Shown here piece after piece: positions 31,662 to 43,895 of a DNA stretch of 64,000 bases. The stretch is from Colletotrichum lupini. Taxonomy: Eukaryota > Ascomycota > Sordariomycetes > Glomerellales > Glomerellaceae. The notes below the pieces were generated by a model. It ran no database searches. It saw only the letters and a program-made list of their open reading frames with translations, and was not told the DNA's origin. Location: positions 434,001-498,000 of the forward strand of contig NC_064680.1 in the NCBI RefSeq assembly GCF_023278565.1. Reading direction: 5' to 3'. Position numbers and translations under genes: made by a program. The number at the start of each line of letters is the position of its first letter. Position 1 is the first letter of the stretch.

Positions 31662-33547
31662 TCAGTTCCCAGCGTTTTCTCTCATGCCCTTGGTTCTCAG
31701 CGACACTTTGAAATCATCGAATGGGAGGCCCGCAGACCCACCATTCCCGTGAGTGAAGTTGTAGTCGACAGGGGAATTCGCACCGTCACGAACGGTCATG
31801 GCCTTCCTAAGCTCATCACGCTGCCGGCTGAGCACCTCGCTGTCGGTGCTGCCACGGCGACTGCCGCCGACGCTGCTCGAGTCTTCATCGCCAACGCCTG
31901 CCACCGAGGAAGGGATGCGACCTTTAAACCGTCCCGCCCAGAGACCACGGAAGCCGCCTCGCTTACGCTCGGGAACTTCTTCGGTGCCGGCACTGCACAC
32001 GTACAGGAGATACTTGAGGTTGGGCAACGTATGACGTATGTCGACGACTTTCAACCCTTGGTTGGCACAGAGTGCCTCAATATTTTTGTTGAGAATGAAC
32101 CAACCGTAGTCGAAGCGATACTGGGCCGCGGTCGACCCACCTCGCGGGAGGTGCAGGGGGAAATCGCGCTGTCGAGCCGCCTGCACCGAGTTCAGGTCGG
32201 TAAGCAGAGATATATCGTCGCGAATATGGGACCGTGAGCCAAAAGGCGTGATTGGGTATGGAAGCGGCACAGAGAGGTAGTATTGCAGCGCATTGGTGAG
32301 AGCAGCAACATGGCCCAGAGCGGCGGAGAGAAGGTCGTCATCGGGGCCGCGTGAAGTGGCGCTGTCGTAGCTTGTATTTGGAAGGGGCAGGCCCGCGATC
32401 TGGAAAGAGAGGGGAGCACTCGTGGGGCAGGGCGTGATCTGGTAGATGTTGCCGAGGTCTGCGCAAATGCGGCGTCGCTGGCCGCGAATCGTCTCCTTGG
32501 TCTTGGCAAGAACTTCTTTAGATGCCGATAGGTGCTCTGTGGCGTCGACAATATCCTTTGCCAGCTTATCTTGGAGGGCGCGGCCTTGGGCAATCGCCTC
32601 TCGACGCGACTTGAGAGACTCGCGTAGCTCCTCTCGCCGCTTTTCGGCTGCCTTCAAGGATCGCAGCTCTTGGGCCACGTATTTGTTGGCCAGCTTCACC
32701 TTCTCCTCGGCGGCTGGTGTCTCGTTGTGCGCGGTCTCATCTAGGATGTCGTTGATCTGGGATGTGAGCTGCTCCTGTGTCGCAATGGCGTCCTGGATAG
32801 AGTTGTCCAGAGTCGCGAGCTTCATCAAAGCGTTGTAAGAAGATGTCTGGAGGGGTGGCAGCTCCTTCGGGTGCGTGGGCTTGGCCGGGACATCGAGCGA
32901 GTATATACCGTCGGCAAGATGGAAGATGAGGCCGTTGGGCGGGAATTTGCGATTCTGGAGGCTGCCGATGAAATGGAGACTTCGGAGATCGATTGTATCT
33001 TGAAGCAGCAAAGTCCATGCTGTTCGCTTCGCCCAGATCTTGATCGTCATCACCGGGGAGCGGGTGACAGAGGGGCCATGGTGGTTGAGATCGAAGAATT
33101 GAAAGTTGAAGTTCTGTTGGTCGCCTTGTCAGTCCGGCTGTGGAACACAAGGATTGGAATTTGACATACCGTCGCATGCTCCTGCATTTCACTGATATAG
33201 ACTGGCTCATCTTCGCCTTCGCAATGCAGCGAGAAGAAGACATCGGCGGCCCTACCGTCGATGGTCAACTGTAGCATGCGCTGTCTCGTGATTGGTGTAG
33301 CTTGGGCCAGAGCAGTGCTGCGGCGGCGCAGCGCTTTGGGTCGCAGATTGTCGCTGGAGAGAGCATGTTGGAGCTGAGGAGTGTCGCGAAGAGATTCGAG
33401 CTTCGAGGATGTCTTGTTCAGAGCAGTATCATCAATGGTGTGGCCTCGAGGGCGAATGAAGCTCAGGTTTCGCAGGTAGATGCCTCGAAGATGACGAAGC
33501 TTGCGGTTTTGAGGAATAAGGAGGGGGCGGGACTCGGGGGGAGGCAT
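31662..33547 (-). CDS. UVRAG/Vps38-like subunit of the PI3-kinase complex
   Basis: Two exons, 33547-33170 and 33113-31662, give 609 residues. The intron 33114-33169 has donor GTATGT. The splice joins EMQEHAT to NFNFQFFDLNHHGPSV. The N-terminus (LRHLRGIYLRNLSF, then FFSLHCEGEDEPVYISE) is the C2-like region of fungal UVRAG-type proteins. A long charged coiled coil covers about residues 240-345 (KVKLANKYVAQELRSLKAAE onward). The C-terminal part (ALGHVAALTNALQYYLSVPL, FDYGWFILNKNIEALC, LPNLKYLLYV) matches the PF10186 family. No N-terminal cysteine repeats typical of Atg14 are present, so a Vps38/UVRAG role is preferred, in endosomal sorting and autophagosome maturation with Vps34, Vps15 and Vps30. 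It is intact. Confidence 0.88.
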
Positions 33548-34918
33548 CTTGACTTGCAGGTCAATTCATGGCCGGTGGGGGAGGTTTGCGTCAAAGATTC
33601 ATGAGACCGGGTGTCGGTGTCGCAGCTTTGAATTGTGTTTTGACAAGGATGTGGTGTGAAGAGCCGCACGCCCAAGTTTGTCAAAGGATCGTGATATCGG
33701 GTGGTGATGGTCGTTGGGTGCAGGCAAAGCTTCCCGGTTGCCCGTCCACGTTGCTCCTGTCACTGCTGCTGCTGCTCCTGCTGCTCCTGCTGCTGACGGA
33801 AGGTACCTCCCCAAAAGCACGGTGCCATTGCTGCAGGAAGGAACCACCTCGGGGAGCTCCTTCCAGGCTGTTATGGAATTAGCCCCACCATCGTCATAGC
33901 TGCTTAGATGCATAGATGCATTTACTGCTTGCCTTTCCGAATGGCCAGATGAGTGTTGCATTTATTTCTTATGTGCATACTCTTCATTGATGCAACTTTG
34001 ATGGCTAATGTGGGACTTGACCACATTCTCTCTCTTTCTTTCCTTCATTCATATGTCCATTTTGACACCTCTACACTATCTTCCAAAGCTTCAGCAGGTT
34101 CGACATGTGTTCGATCACGATCGAGGAAGAGAGTTCCTTCGGCGGAACCATTGATTAACCAAACCATGCGTTCCTTGCAGTAACACGCGACAATGGGCTG
34201 TTCTCGGCTAGACACGCCCCTTTCTGATACCCAGCCATATGTCAGTCAAGCTTTGGAGAGGAGCAAGATTGATTAAGTCTCCGGTCACACGCGGATGCGC
34301 CCGTCGTATCGAGATTCCCTCCCCCGGTAGAACCGGCATCGCGGCTTGTCCCTGACGGTGAACTGCAAAGCGACTCCACCCCGCCCTCGCCGAAACCTTA
34401 AATCGCTGCCAAAATGCCCGAGCTTGGCCGTGTGTGGGATACTGGGGATTTTCCCGTCGTCGGCACATCAGCTTCTACAAGAGGAATATTGAGGCATACG
34501 TCATCGGAGCAAGGTACACAGCATAGCCGCCGCGGCGCATCGAGCGATAGGAGACGGGCGCCTTAGGCTTGGCTTTAGATGCCAAGTGTGGCAGCTTCAG
34601 CTCCCCTCATGGATCTGACACTTTGGTTCGCCCATCCGTCTCACCATTGCGCCCGAGATTCATAGATGAACCACCTTCTATGGCCTTCTCCATCCCGTCT
34701 TCGGTCTATGTACTTTCAGAGCACCGTGGGATGCCGCCCATAGATAGTCTTGCTGAGTAACCTTGGGAAACTTTGGCATACGTCAACGAACATACAAGAA
34801 ACCCGCGGAATACATTTCCTCATCGTCTTCCCAGCAGATGAAACTTGATATTAATGTAGGAAACCTGAGAATTTACCAGCCCTACTCGTCTCTTCTGAGC
34901 TAGTTCCTCACATACCTT
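33548..34918. other. Divergent promoter region with CTG/CTC microsatellite
   Basis: This 1.4-kb spacer lies between the Vps38-like gene (minus) and the small unknown gene (plus). A trinucleotide tract of CTG and CTC units occupies about 33762-33795. Open frames here are short and unrecognised. The last ~80 bp before 34919 are moderately pyrimidine-rich. Confidence 0.5.
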
Positions 34919-35626
34919 ATGGAAATCCCACCAGAGCCGCGACACATCCTTGTCCTCAGTAGAGGCAACGAGGATGCTATCGTTGTCAACTTACTCAAAC
35001 ACAAAGAGTGTCTCATCCCAGTATACACAATCAGTCATAACACCAAAATGACCAAAATGGAAATCCGGCGAGTAAACTGCGACGCCATCTCCGCAGAACA
35101 CCGCCCCATCGCCGCTGTCAAACTCCGCACTCTACCCTCGAGGGTAGAGGCTACCGTCCGAGGTGTCAAGTTCAAGGTGGCACGCAAGCACCCCCTGTCT
35201 AGTACTCTCAGCTTCCGCTTCCTGGGCGTGGGCGAGATGATGTGGGAGGATCTGGGCAAGCACGGCAAAGGCATGAAGCTCATCGATTTCAACGGCAAAA
35301 CTCTAGCTTTTTTCCGTCCGAGGCTGCACGTGGTGAATGCTGGCCCCAGAGGAGAAGAAGAAGGACACAGTTCGAGAGGGAGTGGAGAAGGCGGGAGCCG
35401 ACCTGCACCTGCAAGTCATACAAACACGATGAGCAAGGCCGGGCGGGGGCCCGGGTTCGAGCTGCATGCCGCTCTCGCAGATCTCGACCTCGATCTGGTG
35501 GTCACCACTGGCTTGGCAGCGGCAGAATATCGTCGGCAGTTGGATGAGGACTGGGACTTGGTTACGGAGGAGCAGAAGGCAGAGACACGAGAGACGCAGG
35601 AGTTGGACAAAGCGCGCGACGGCTGA
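34919..35626 (+). CDS. Unknown 235-residue protein, possibly tubby-like fold
   Basis: A single-exon frame starts MEIPPEPRHILVLSRGNEDA. The first ~140 residues alternate short hydrophobic and charged stretches, as in an all-beta protein, ending MMWEDLGKHGKGMKLIDFNG then KTLAFFRPRLHVV. This final pattern (W, glycine turn, LIDFNG, LAFF) is reminiscent of fungal tubby-like/DUF6593 proteins, but I hold that weakly. The rest is a disordered linker (EEEGHSSRGSGEGGSR) and an acidic helical tail. There is no signal peptide or membrane segment. Codon use is normal and no RIP stops are seen. Confidence 0.6.
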   Translation: MEIPPEPRHILVLSRGNEDAIVVNLLKHKECLIPVYTISHNTKMTKMEIRRVNCDAISAEHRPIAAVKLRTLPSRVEATVRGVKFKVARKHPLSSTLSFRFLGVGEMMWEDLGKHGKGMKLIDFNGKTLAFFRPRLHVVNAGPRGEEEGHSSRGSGEGGSRPAPASHTNTMSKAGRGPGFELHAALADLDLDLVVTTGLAAAEYRRQLDEDWDLVTEEQKAETRETQELDKARDG

Positions 35627-35841
35627 TCTGCTCATTACTCGTTCCATTATACACACATCCCAAGTTTGATCGTGTTCTATGCCCTTGCTGAAACAAAATG
35701 GTATTCTGGGTATTGGTATTCCGCCGCTCCCAAATCAAGTTTCCAAGTTCGCCGTCGCTTTAATGCCAATGTAATACAAAAAAACGTTTATCCATAACGC
35801 TGAATACTTTCGACTCTCTTCCTATCTGCCTCCTTGGCCAA

Positions 35842-37569
35842 TTAGAACCTCCCATTTTCGTTCTTTTGCCATTTCCTGCCAGACTTGACATTTTGCAGCT
35901 CAAAATTGGCTACGTTGACCTTGACATCCTTAGTGATGAGGACTTGACGCTTCCCGTCGGCCTTTGCCGCCATCTCGTCTGCAAGATCGATTGGTGTGGG
36001 TGGTAGTTCTGAAGCCATTGACGGCGTCTCGGGAATTTCGTGGAACTTGTCCTTTCCAATATTGAGCATAGAGCGTCTTGAGTTTACCGTCCCTAAGCTT
36101 TGATCTTTGGTGTTGGTCTTGTTGCTGGAGAAGAGTTGCGGGACCTTTTGAAGCAAAGGCCGGAGTGCTGGAAGACTTGCGCAGAGGATGGCGCAGAATT
36201 CCTCGATGATGGACCATATGACAATGTCGACGTTGTCCCACGTAGTATCGAAAGTGCTCGAGAACATGACGAGATATTTCAAACGAACCATAGTTGTGAT
36301 ACAGGCACTGCGAACTATGTTAGTCACAACCGTCGATAACGACAGACCAATATGACTGTAAAGAAATACTTACAACGAGCCAAGGCTGAACATGAAGCCC
36401 AGCGCAATTTTCTTCCTTATATTGAGCTGGAGCTTCACCAACTCGGGGATAGGCAGAACCAAGATCACCAAGTCTTCCACAATACTGAAGACTGCTCCGG
36501 CGTATCCAATGGCGGTCACGTTGAGGCATGTCCGGTTCGGGTTGCTTCTGTCCCAGACCGAAGAGACTGGCGTGCATTGGAACACGATAACCAGAAGGAA
36601 TATCAGCCCGTGGAGCAGCAAAAACATGATAAAGTAGCGGACGGTGAGCTGGAACCACTTTGCCGGGAAAATTCGGGAGAAGAACAACAGGATCGAGATT
36701 TTGGCGAAGACTTGAATCATGATGTAGAGTTGCTGAACGGCGTAGAAAAGCTTGAGTAGTTTCGTTCCAGCATCGAGTTCAATGTTCCAGTAGTGAGTTC
36801 CGAATCCTAGGTCGGCACTCGCAATTTCGATGCCGGCCAAGCCGGCTAGCAACATCTGATTTCTCGTCAGCTTTCGTCTTTGGTGTTGCGAAGAGTTCAC
36901 TCACTGTTGCGAAGATGGCTGTCCAGTCATCCCACCACAACTTGTTGGTGATCTTCCATCTTGATATGCACCGCAACGCAACAACGGGAAATGTGATGAC
37001 TGACAGCGCGATGGCGATAGTCTTGACTTCATTACTCCTAGACTCTTTGGGATACGCATCGCAAAGACTTGTCTCGAGCTTGGCGGCGCCTGGCAGTCAT
37101 CAGTATGCGAATATCGTGTCGATACTTGCAGAAAACCTACGAGCTTGGTCTTCGAGGTGACATTTGAGTTGCACACACGTTGACAAATCTGACTGCAGTT
37201 TGATATTGGGACAGAGACATTCGGTCACAATCGCAACCGATGCCAAGCTGCAGTTGCCCTCTTGTAGACCTTGTGTAATGCATGGAAGTTATCGCAACAA
37301 ACATGACAAGTCAGCCCTACTGTACTCCATACGGCCCGGAGAATATTTGACAAGGCCCCATGCCGGGAATGCAAGGGCATGCAAGTACAAAAAGCAAACA
37401 ACAGAGTTGAGCAAACGACAGAAACTTGACGTTGGTGTTGACTTACTGCGCAATTAGGGATTTGTGTGAGCAGGCCGGCGACGCTCTGAGCCTCAACTAC
37501 CGAAGCAATACACCACAGTAGGAGCAGTAATAGCGAGCGCCGGCCATACCGCCTCGGATATGTGGTCAT
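35842..37569 (-). CDS. PTH11-like seven-helix receptor with N-terminal CFEM domain
   Basis: The exons (minus) are 37569-37447, about 37282-37141, 37089-36905, 36855-36374 and 36307-35842. Introns with clear GT-AG ends are 37090-37140, 36856-36904 and 36308-36373. A signal peptide (RRSLLLLLLWCIASVVEAQ) is followed by QSVAGLLTQIPNCA, the start of a CFEM domain. Exon 2 continues it: GNCSLASVAIVTECLCPN then STCVQLKC. The membrane part reads TIAIALSVITFPVVALRC, LWWDDWTAI, FAKISILLFFSRIF, VFQCTPVSSVWD and TWDNVDIVIWSIIE, all PTH11/rhodopsin-like (DUF3328-unrelated) signatures. The polar tail is cytosolic. The junction between exons 1 and 2 is unclear: the frame that keeps the second CFEM cysteine (CITQGLQE) has no AG in front of it. 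PTH11-type receptors sense surface or chemical cues in Pezizomycotina; the ligand is unknown. Confidence 0.82.
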
Positions 37570-40500
37570 CTCCTAGATACCCTGGGGGGAATCATGAAGG
37601 GAAACAAGTAATTAAACCCAGGAAAAAGCCAGTAGCAATCGAAGAAGCGAAGGGGGAAGGAAAAGGGCATCTCCATTCTCCAGGATGTTTGTGCGACCCG
37701 CCGGTCTTCTTTAATATGAAGCAAGGCCCTTTATCCGACCTACCTCCTTCTATGAGAAAAAGAGACTGGAACGAATTAAGAAGGCTACGCAGTGGGCAGC
37801 ATTGGACCCCTTCCCCTCTCCCACTCACAGTTCCTCGAATCCCACCCGGTGGCCAAGACCTCTATCGCGCGAGTGCGCGAGCCCATCTTTCACCATGGCC
37901 AACCCACAGTGACACACCCACCACACCCACAGATACCTGCGCTTGTCTCTGCGTCGACGCGGCAGACTTCCGGGCGAAAAGAGCAAAAGCGGGCTAGTCC
38001 ACCGAGGGGTCAGAACTGCAGCCCGCTGCAGGAAGGAGAAAAAAAGAAGGTACGAAGTACGTGAAGCATGGTGCAAGGGGAACCCACATGGCGGGTGGGC
38101 TTTTCCTGACACACGCTTCTGCATGAACCCTGGCCGACGATAGTTTGGACCAGAAGAAGGACTGTCAATGCGTCTAGAAACACTCTAAGTCGTTTAGTAG
38201 AGCCGTACAATGGTAGTGGCTGTGTAGGCCGGCGCCGAACGCCCTCCCGTACTTCTTACTATTATGTAACTTGTGTGAGATTGTCACTGAAGATCTACCA
38301 AACCCTCTTGGATCAGCTAGAGCTTCTTGCGGAAGAAAGAGCAAGCAGCGAATACAATACCTAGAATGGCTGGAAGCTAAGCCGAAAGGGCGTCGTACGG
38401 CCGAGTTGGTAGGGTCGCGTTGGGGGCGATGAATCGGGAAGACCTCCCCGATGAAAGGACCACTCTTTAGGAGCTTTATCACATTTTAGGCCCTGTCAGT
38501 GCGGGGATGGGAAACTTGCGATCAGCGACATGCCAAAAGGGGGTCCCTCGCCTGTGAAGCCCCCCACCACCCTTTGGCCATTTTCGTTCGAGAGATGAGC
38601 AGACACAGAAAGACAGACAGTACAGACATGAGAGGGAGGGTGAGAGACAGCGAGTTCTAGCCACAGAGAAATTCGGACGCTACCTGTCGGCGAATCTGAT
38701 GCCGCTCGGGCGCCTCAGGGGCAGCTCGTTGCTCACTGGGTGCGTCCACACCTTTGGACGGACACTAAATTGTTCCCATGTCGGGTAGCGGAGCGGATAA
38801 AGGCAGGCTAAATCCTCTGAAGAGGTCTGACCGGACGTCGAATTGTCAGCCTGTCCAATGACTCGCGACGGGGGGTTAATTAGGCAAAGTCATGACTTCA
38901 CTTCGTGTTTGGGGATGTGGTTAGAAGAGGATGCGAGCGAGGCCGGCACTGCCCGACTGACCAAGTTGAATCAACAGGAGATGGTATCGGCAGTTTCCAA
39001 ATGAACACAAAGATGCAGTAAGACAGCATCCATTCCATAGAGATTCAATGTCTCAAGGTATGTTGTAACCGAGGGCGAAGGTTTTCTACCTTTCCACTTG
39101 CGTTCAGCTTCCTTTCTAGAACCCTCAAACGTAGATTCCAAGCGAATTCTAGCGTCACGGCGCGCAGGATTTGTTCAATGTTGATTCCTAACCGGCAGAT
39201 TTTACCCCCTTTAAATAACTTGGGAATGAACATATCAAACCACGGGCGAACTCTGTTCCAATGGTCGCCGGCGCTATACAGGCGCTAACTCCGCAGAAGC
39301 AGCATTTTCCCGGCGCTTGGGTCAGACGACGCCTGGGCGGTCAGTGCCGGAGATTCTGGTTCTGGTGGTAATGGCTTCCTTGCCTAGTTATGCTACTCGA
39401 TTTGCTGCTCTTTAAGCCCACGCGCTAGAACGGGAGAGGTGATGGAGCCAGGTGGCGGACGGGCGCGGGCAACAACTGCAGCCGAAGTTGGTGTGACCTT
39501 TTATGGATTTGGAGTTTCGATTCGGATCGTGTTGATTCGAAGTGGCACACTTTTCTGAGTCGTCCTTGCATGCTGCCTGGCTGTGTCGCCGCTGCACGTC
39601 ATGATTTGAGGTTCGGATACCAGGTTGACGGCTTTTCGGAGTCGGCTGGGGCTTTTGATGGGGCTGAGATAGACGCGGGCCCTAGTTTCTTATCCCGTGT
39701 GTTCCCCTTGTTGCTTGATGTGGTGTTCGTGCCATCGTCTGGCCCTGCTGCCCACGGCGTACGGAGTAGATGGAATGAAGCAGGGACGTCGCCCGAGGTG
39801 GAGAGCTGAGTTTGGTAGTTTCAGAAAACCCCAGGAAAAGCACTTGGTACGACCGTACGGATAGCTTTCGCCTCTGTCAGTTGGTTTGTAGTGCAAGGCT
39901 AGGCTCTTTTAGATCAACCTAAATATCGGTTTTCCGAAGGTCGAACCCGTACTTACGAGTCTCTTCCCTGCTAGATCGTATTAGATCTCAATTGAAGACT
40001 CGGGTTCCTGGTAGGTAGCGGAATTTCTTCCGGCTTTACGTGTACAGCATTTCATTCCAAAGTCGCATTGTGAGAGATCTGTCTCAAACTAATGTTAGTA
40101 TGATGCCTCGAATACCAAAACATATCTAGTTAGTTGACACCGGCACATCATTCTAATTACTCCTCGTATTTATTGGGTCATGGGGACGAAATATCTTAGT
40201 CTAAGTGGCAGTGAGAGCTTTCATGCTCCGACTTCCGAGGTCGCCTCCATGGAAAATGCCACGGATATCTGTGCAGTTCAAGATCCTCATTGCCGCATAC
40301 CTAGTCCGTCTGTCAAATCCTCCCAGACAGCTTGAAACGGGGCCCGCGGATCCGCAATCTTACAAGAGTCAGTAGCAAACACACCATAGCTGTCAGCCCT
40401 TCTCCCGGCTTTGAACCGCCTCGACCACCGGATGGTTCGACCACGAGCAAACGGGACAGGCATGAGACCATGTCGACATGAGTCCAGACCACACTCGGAT

Positions 40501-41128
40501 CTTTGCTGGCTCCCGTGGATTCCGCAGAAGCTTCGAAGATCACCCCATGGCAGGTGCTTGGGTTTCAAAAGCTTTGACTGTATAGTCGTGGACGGACGAC
40601 TTCAAGACCCAGCCCCGGGGATATAAGGCGGAGTTGTGACTGCCTACGTATTCTTGAATACCAGCGGCCGCCGGTCGCGGATGGAATCCCCATTGGCTAC
40701 AAGGACACTCACCCAATCATATGCGATATGATTTTGAGCACCGGCGATGCTCCGGTGCCAGGACCATCACCAGCTGGCTGGTTGACGGGCGTGCGAGTCG
40801 ATATGGGAGATCTTCGGTGAAGTCTGCCCCCTATTGCGGCTCGGCAGTTGATAACCCAGTGGTCTCGGGTGGATTAGAGATACTGCACGGCCCTGATCAC
40901 AAATTACTTACCGACTCAGGTTACTGTACGATGGCACTTGTGATATTCGATCGATAGATCCATGTTGATGGCTGTCTTGTTTTATACCAAGTCCGTTCGC
41001 AACAGTCTTTTATCCGTTCACCAATCTGGATATATTCGTACGTCTATGTGGGAATCTCTCAAACTCATTCGCTGAATGTCTCGAAACTGTAATAAACGAA
41101 AGTGACGCAAGGTAATAGAAGAAACTTT
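37570..41128. other. Large intergenic region (3.6 kb), no supported gene
   Basis: This is unusually long for the island. Many open frames of 60-145 codons exist on both strands, but none shows domains, coherent splicing or homology that I can recognise. The composition is ordinary, without RIP. A TACGGAGTA motif lies at 39760-39768 and a GATATAAGG TATA-like sequence near 40618. Long regulatory DNA for the receptor gene, a non-coding transcript or an unrecognised small gene cannot be excluded. Confidence 0.45.
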
Positions 41129-42514
41129 CTACAACGCAATCCCAAGAACCTGATTCACCTTAGTAGACTGAGGCGTTCTGTCCCAACAACGTCCATACTC
41201 TTGCTGCTCCAGTCTGAGCCAGTGAAAATCTGGCTTGAAGTCCGGGTTGACGGTCCTCTCGAGCGGTTGATCCTTCCACGGTGTTGCCATCGGCCTTATG
41301 ACTCGCGGTGCCACAGCACGGCTGAAGGTTGGCTTTTCAGCAAACAAGGTATACCGCAACGACTTGCTTCTTTCCTTTCGAGGCGTCGGCGGCTTGTTGC
41401 AGGAGCACTTGGTGAAGAGAGGAATGATCGGCGGTATTGACATGCAGACGATGCCGATGGTGCACTCTGCGATAGAACAGAGCACCCAGGAGACCCAGTT
41501 GTCTGTGACAGTGGTCAATGTCTGAATTCTCTCTATTTTGGGATGCAAGAAAAACTTACAGGGCAAGTCAGAGTCGTTCAGAGGCTCTAGGTTGACAAGC
41601 TTGAGGATTGCCGCAGCACATGAGCTGAGTCTCTTGTTAGTTCAAACGTTCCACTCCGTCCAACACTATCGTATTAAAACTCACAGTCCAGAAAAGGCAA
41701 AGAGAATCGTGAGCAGAACTTTCTTGCCCGTTGTCATTTTCATGTTCCATATATACGGCAAGGGCACGGTGCACAGCAGCATGTCGATTGCAATGTTCAA
41801 CGCCGCGCTGGCATGAAGAAAGTCAATAAAAGGGTAGCAAGTAGCGTTGCCAGTCGACGAATCCCATGCCGCCGTGATGGGCTTGCATTGGAAGATGACG
41901 GCAAACACGGATGCCAAGCAGAACCCCCCCGTGACGAACGCTGCACCATACATGATCCAGCGAGCGCTTTTATGTGTTATGAGTCTGAGAAAAGAGCTGA
42001 TGGCTGAGAGACGAGTGAACGCGATTGCGCAAGGATACAAAGTATTAGCAATGAAGATGAGCTACAAGGCCGGTCAGTCATTTCTTTCCCACAGAGATTG
42101 TCTTACTAGTGCGTTCGCTTCACGGTCCATACCTGGAGTAAACTCTTGGTGTTATCAGGAAGGAATTCAACATCGAGATTCCAGGAGTGCTGACCAAGTC
42201 CTAGGTCGGTCGCTGGCATCTTTGTAAGTAACAGACTTGATTTTATCTCTGACGGATGAGAACATACCTATAGGAAGCAGTGCGCATACTGCAAAAGTGA
42301 AGAGGGCAGAAATGATAACAAGTACATCGTCGCTGAAGAAATTCCGTGTTACAGTGCAGCGAACGATAATACGCAAAGGCACTATTATTCCGACGAGGAC
42401 GAAAGCCGTGAGGTTGACCGCCCAAACCACCGTCACCAAACTCCTCTTATCACCGGTACCACCTCCCATTCTGACGACCTGCAGATCCGACCCGTTGGCG
42501 AGTTCGCTATTCAT
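41129..42514 (-). CDS. PTH11-like seven-helix receptor without CFEM
   Basis: Five exons (minus) at 42514-42268, 42212-42133, 42061-41685, 41624-41560 and 41502-41129 give 380 residues. The introns are 42213-42267, 42062-42132, 41625-41684 and 41503-41559, all GT-AG and all phase-consistent. The sequence runs VVWAVNLTAFVLVGIIVPLR, NFFSDDVLVII, ATDLGLGQHSWN, FIANTLYPCAIAFTRLSAI, FAVIFQCKPITAAWD, HASAALNIAIDMLLCTVPLP and WVSWVLCSIAECTIGIVC, the usual order of PTH11-like receptors. There is no signal peptide or CFEM; the N-terminus is ~35 polar residues. The tail is basic and polar. It lies 3.6 kb from the CFEM receptor in the same orientation, but their sequences differ enough to be separate subfamilies. 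Confidence 0.85.
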
Positions 42515-43895
42515 GTTTGACGTATAGAGCTGGAAAAGGCGTAGAAAATGTTATTGATGAATCATGTCGACACTCAATGTCGACAGCAAAGAACTGAAAA
42601 GCGCTGGGCGCGAAGAAAGAAGAACAATTTTTTGCGGAAAAGAAGACCATGAAACATCACGACGAAAGCGCGTCGCGTGGCGGGAGGCCATTGACTTTTC
42701 TACACAGACCCGAAAGTATTCTATGCCCATGCATCACGGCCGTTGTCATGAGCATCGACAAGCCACCATGGTTTCACGAGTGACGTTTTGCGCCTCCTCT
42801 CCTTCGGCGCCACGCGAAAGAACAGCATATCAAAAAGAGACCTCACCGAGTGCCGCATCAATGGGCGGGAGCTAGCAGCGACTTCCAAGGCACTACAGTG
42901 TGCAAAGTCTTCATAGCTTGCTTGAGGGTGTACGTGCAGACTCGTGTTTATGGAGCGCGATATGCTATGGCCCTTCGGTCTTTGTGCGGGAAGAGAGAAT
43001 CTTAATAACGAGTACGGATAGATGTAAACAACATGTTTTCCATCTTGTAGGTCGTTTCGCACCCTCAACTTCATCGTCGATTCAGTCTCCGAGTGAAGAA
43101 ACGACGATGAGGATTCCTGTTCGGAACATGAAAAGAAGATTACGGCACAGCTTATCTCGGCGCCAATCGACAAGAGGCCGCCACAAGACCGCACTCCCCA
43201 ATTCTTCGAGAGGAGCTACGGGCAGAACAAAATTAGCAATCCCGAATTAGACCAACATAGCTCACCATTTTCAACCTAGTGCCTCGGGCTGGGAGCAAAC
43301 TAATGCTCGGCGCACTGACGCCTTGAGGAAGAATTCTGCCTTTGCCGACTCACCTGACGGGGCCGGACCGTCTCGATGTGTGATCACTGGCAGTCTCAAC
43401 ACGTGGGATACAGGCATCTGCGAGCAGTGGGACACTGGCCTGGAAAGTTAACATTGGGATCATCGTGGCATATTGTGATGGCCCAGGCACTAAACATGCA
43501 TCCTGCTGTGAGATTGCAGGAATCGCGGGAGATCATCCTTAGTGAAACGTCATGTAATTATTACTGGAAGCTGCTAAACGTCATTATTTCTTTCTCAACT
43601 TTCTTGATGCTCTGAAAGGATGCTGAACCTCATTTCTGAAGAGTGGGTGCGCGCGTTGGTGCCTTCGAGATGATATCAACCGGCTTCACACCTCTTCGGA
43701 GAATGCTATCCCATGCACCTGGAAACGGGTCCTGTATACTCCGTAACCGCATGCCCCCTGAGGGCTTCGAACCAAATTTGATATACTACCGTGTTCTGTT
43801 GATTGATCGAGTATTTGTGTGCATCGAGAATAGGATAGATGAGAACATTCGTATGGAAGCCTGGGCAAACCTCGTTTGCCATCATCTCGTCGCGA
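42515..43895. other. Intergenic 1.4 kb, no supported gene
   Basis: This lies between the receptor start and the SDR stop, both minus strand. A TACTCCGTA motif is at 43737-43745. Open frames (minus 42721-43194, plus 43643-44104) lack recognisable content, and the second overlaps the SDR gene antisense. Confidence 0.5.

Noticed and set aside
36352..36759. Plus-strand frames across the receptor genes
   Set aside because: They are antisense shadows of exons whose minus-strand translation matches PTH11-like receptors.
37570..41128. tRNA or rRNA genes in the large gap and elsewhere in the island
   Set aside because: I looked for T-loop and A/B-box-like sequences and found no candidate with a consistent cloverleaf.
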